Below are positions 35,291 through 35,826 of a stretch of DNA of 35,826 bases, in pieces; the first letter of the stretch is position 1, and every line of letters starts with the position of its first letter. The notes beneath the pieces are model-generated. The model saw only the letters and a program-made list of their open reading frames with translations. It ran no database searches and was not told where the DNA came from. The stretch is from Gammaproteobacteria bacterium (GTDB lineage: Bacteria; Pseudomonadota; Gammaproteobacteria; GCA-002705445; GCA-002716945), in contig NZZP01000006.1 of NCBI GenBank assembly GCA_002698665.1, forward strand, positions 1-35,826, read 5' to 3'. The position numbers and the translations under genes are program-made.

Positions 35291-35826
35291 ATGAGCAATA
35301 AAGATATCAATATTAATGATTATTCAAAAAATTTCCCAAATTCGGAAAAATATTACACTCTAGGGAGCAGTCAAAATATTCGTGTACCATCTAGAATGAT
35401 TAAACAAACACCTACCAAATTGAATAACAATTTACAGATTAATCCCCCCATTTATGTTTATGATACTACTGGACCGTATACAGATCTAGATTATAAGATT
35501 GATATAAATTTGGGTTTAAAGAAGACAAGACAGGATTGGATAAAAGATAGAAATGATTCTGAAATACAAAATAGAGATATTTTAGAAGGTGAACTTAAAA
35601 ATTTAAAAGGCAAAATATTATCTAAATCAAAAGTTGCAACCAAAAATAATAATATAACCCAAATGCATTATGCTAGAGAAGGAATTATAACTCCAGAGAT
35701 GGAGTTTGTGGCAATTAGAGAAAACATAACTAAAAATAATCACATAACAGCAGAATTTGTAAGAACTGAGGTCGCGGCTGGAAGAGCAATAATACCCTGC
35801 AACATAAATCATCCTGAATTAGAACC
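35291..35826 (+). CDS. thiC: Phosphomethylpyrimidine synthase ThiC, 5' part
   Basis: ThiC is the radical-SAM enzyme that makes the thiamine pyrimidine from AIR. The window holds the first 178 codons and ends inside the gene; the catalytic core and CxxCxxxxC cluster lie beyond. Recognised blocks are [25 protein letters not shown] (about 56-68), and [21 protein letters not shown] and [21 protein letters not shown] near the end, which match ThiC well. The ATG at 35291 has no obvious ribosome binding site. Only 69 bases separate it from the divergent pcm-like gene, too short for a TPP riboswitch. Confidence 0.95.
   Translation, partial: MSNKDININDYSKNFPNSEKYYTLGSSQNIRVPSRMIKQTPTKLNNNLQINPPIYVYDTTGPYTDLDYKIDINLGLKKTRQDWIKDRNDSEIQNRDILEGELKNLKGKILSKSKVATKNNNITQMHYAREGIITPEMEFVAIRENITKNNHITAEFVRTEVAAGRAIIPCNINHPELE

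Overview
The window is a compact, strongly AT-rich (by eye about one third G+C) bacterial chromosome segment. It has no rRNA, tRNA, insertion sequence, prophage or CRISPR array that I can see. The protein sequences and gene order point to a sulfur-oxidising gammaproteobacterium. The best marker is sat plus aprM-aprB-aprA, the oxidative sulfite-to-sulfate branch. Very low G+C with this sat/aprMBA arrangement suggests the SUP05 / Candidatus Thioglobus / clam- and mussel-symbiont group; that lineage call is inference.

Layout. (1) 1-2788: the 3' end of uppP, then cca and an SDR-family epimerase on the minus strand, and a SlyD-like FKBP prolyl isomerase on plus. (2) 2820-9892: the sulfur region. 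A minus-strand gene of unknown function, resembling PEP carboxykinase but with its P-loop at the extreme C-terminus, is divergent from sat. After sat come an unannotated 49-codon ORF with a strong ribosome binding site, aprM, aprB, aprA and a small NTF2-like ORF. AprBA and its membrane anchor would oxidise sulfite plus AMP to APS, and Sat would turn APS plus PPi into ATP and sulfate. (3) 9916-12139: a metallophosphoesterase, trxA and rho. (4) 12149-19451, minus strand: dsbD, aroQ-accB-accC and fis-purH-purD. This is a familiar gammaproteobacterial neighbourhood, but prmA and dusB, which often sit between accC and fis, are missing. (5) 19528-23746: fxsA, groES-groEL behind a heat-shock-type promoter and in front of a clear terminator, and an acyl-CoA synthetase. 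(6) 23741-27467, minus strand: an fbpABC ferric-iron importer with a Fur box over its -10. (7) 27647-35221: ilvE, a split HldE (rfaE1/rfaE2), a GT9 heptosyltransferase, kdkA, waaA, tolC, a rhodanese and a Pcm-like methyltransferase, that is, LPS inner-core and envelope genes. (8) 35291 to the end: the 5' part of thiC.

Genes are packed tightly: several convergent pairs overlap at their 3' ends, and one divergent pair (GT9/kdkA) overlaps at its start codons. There is no gene-free stretch longer than 300 bases; the largest gap between long genes (6069-6331) holds the small ORF and a probable promoter. The least explained items are the PEPCK-like protein with the displaced P-loop and the two small ORFs flanking aprMBA.
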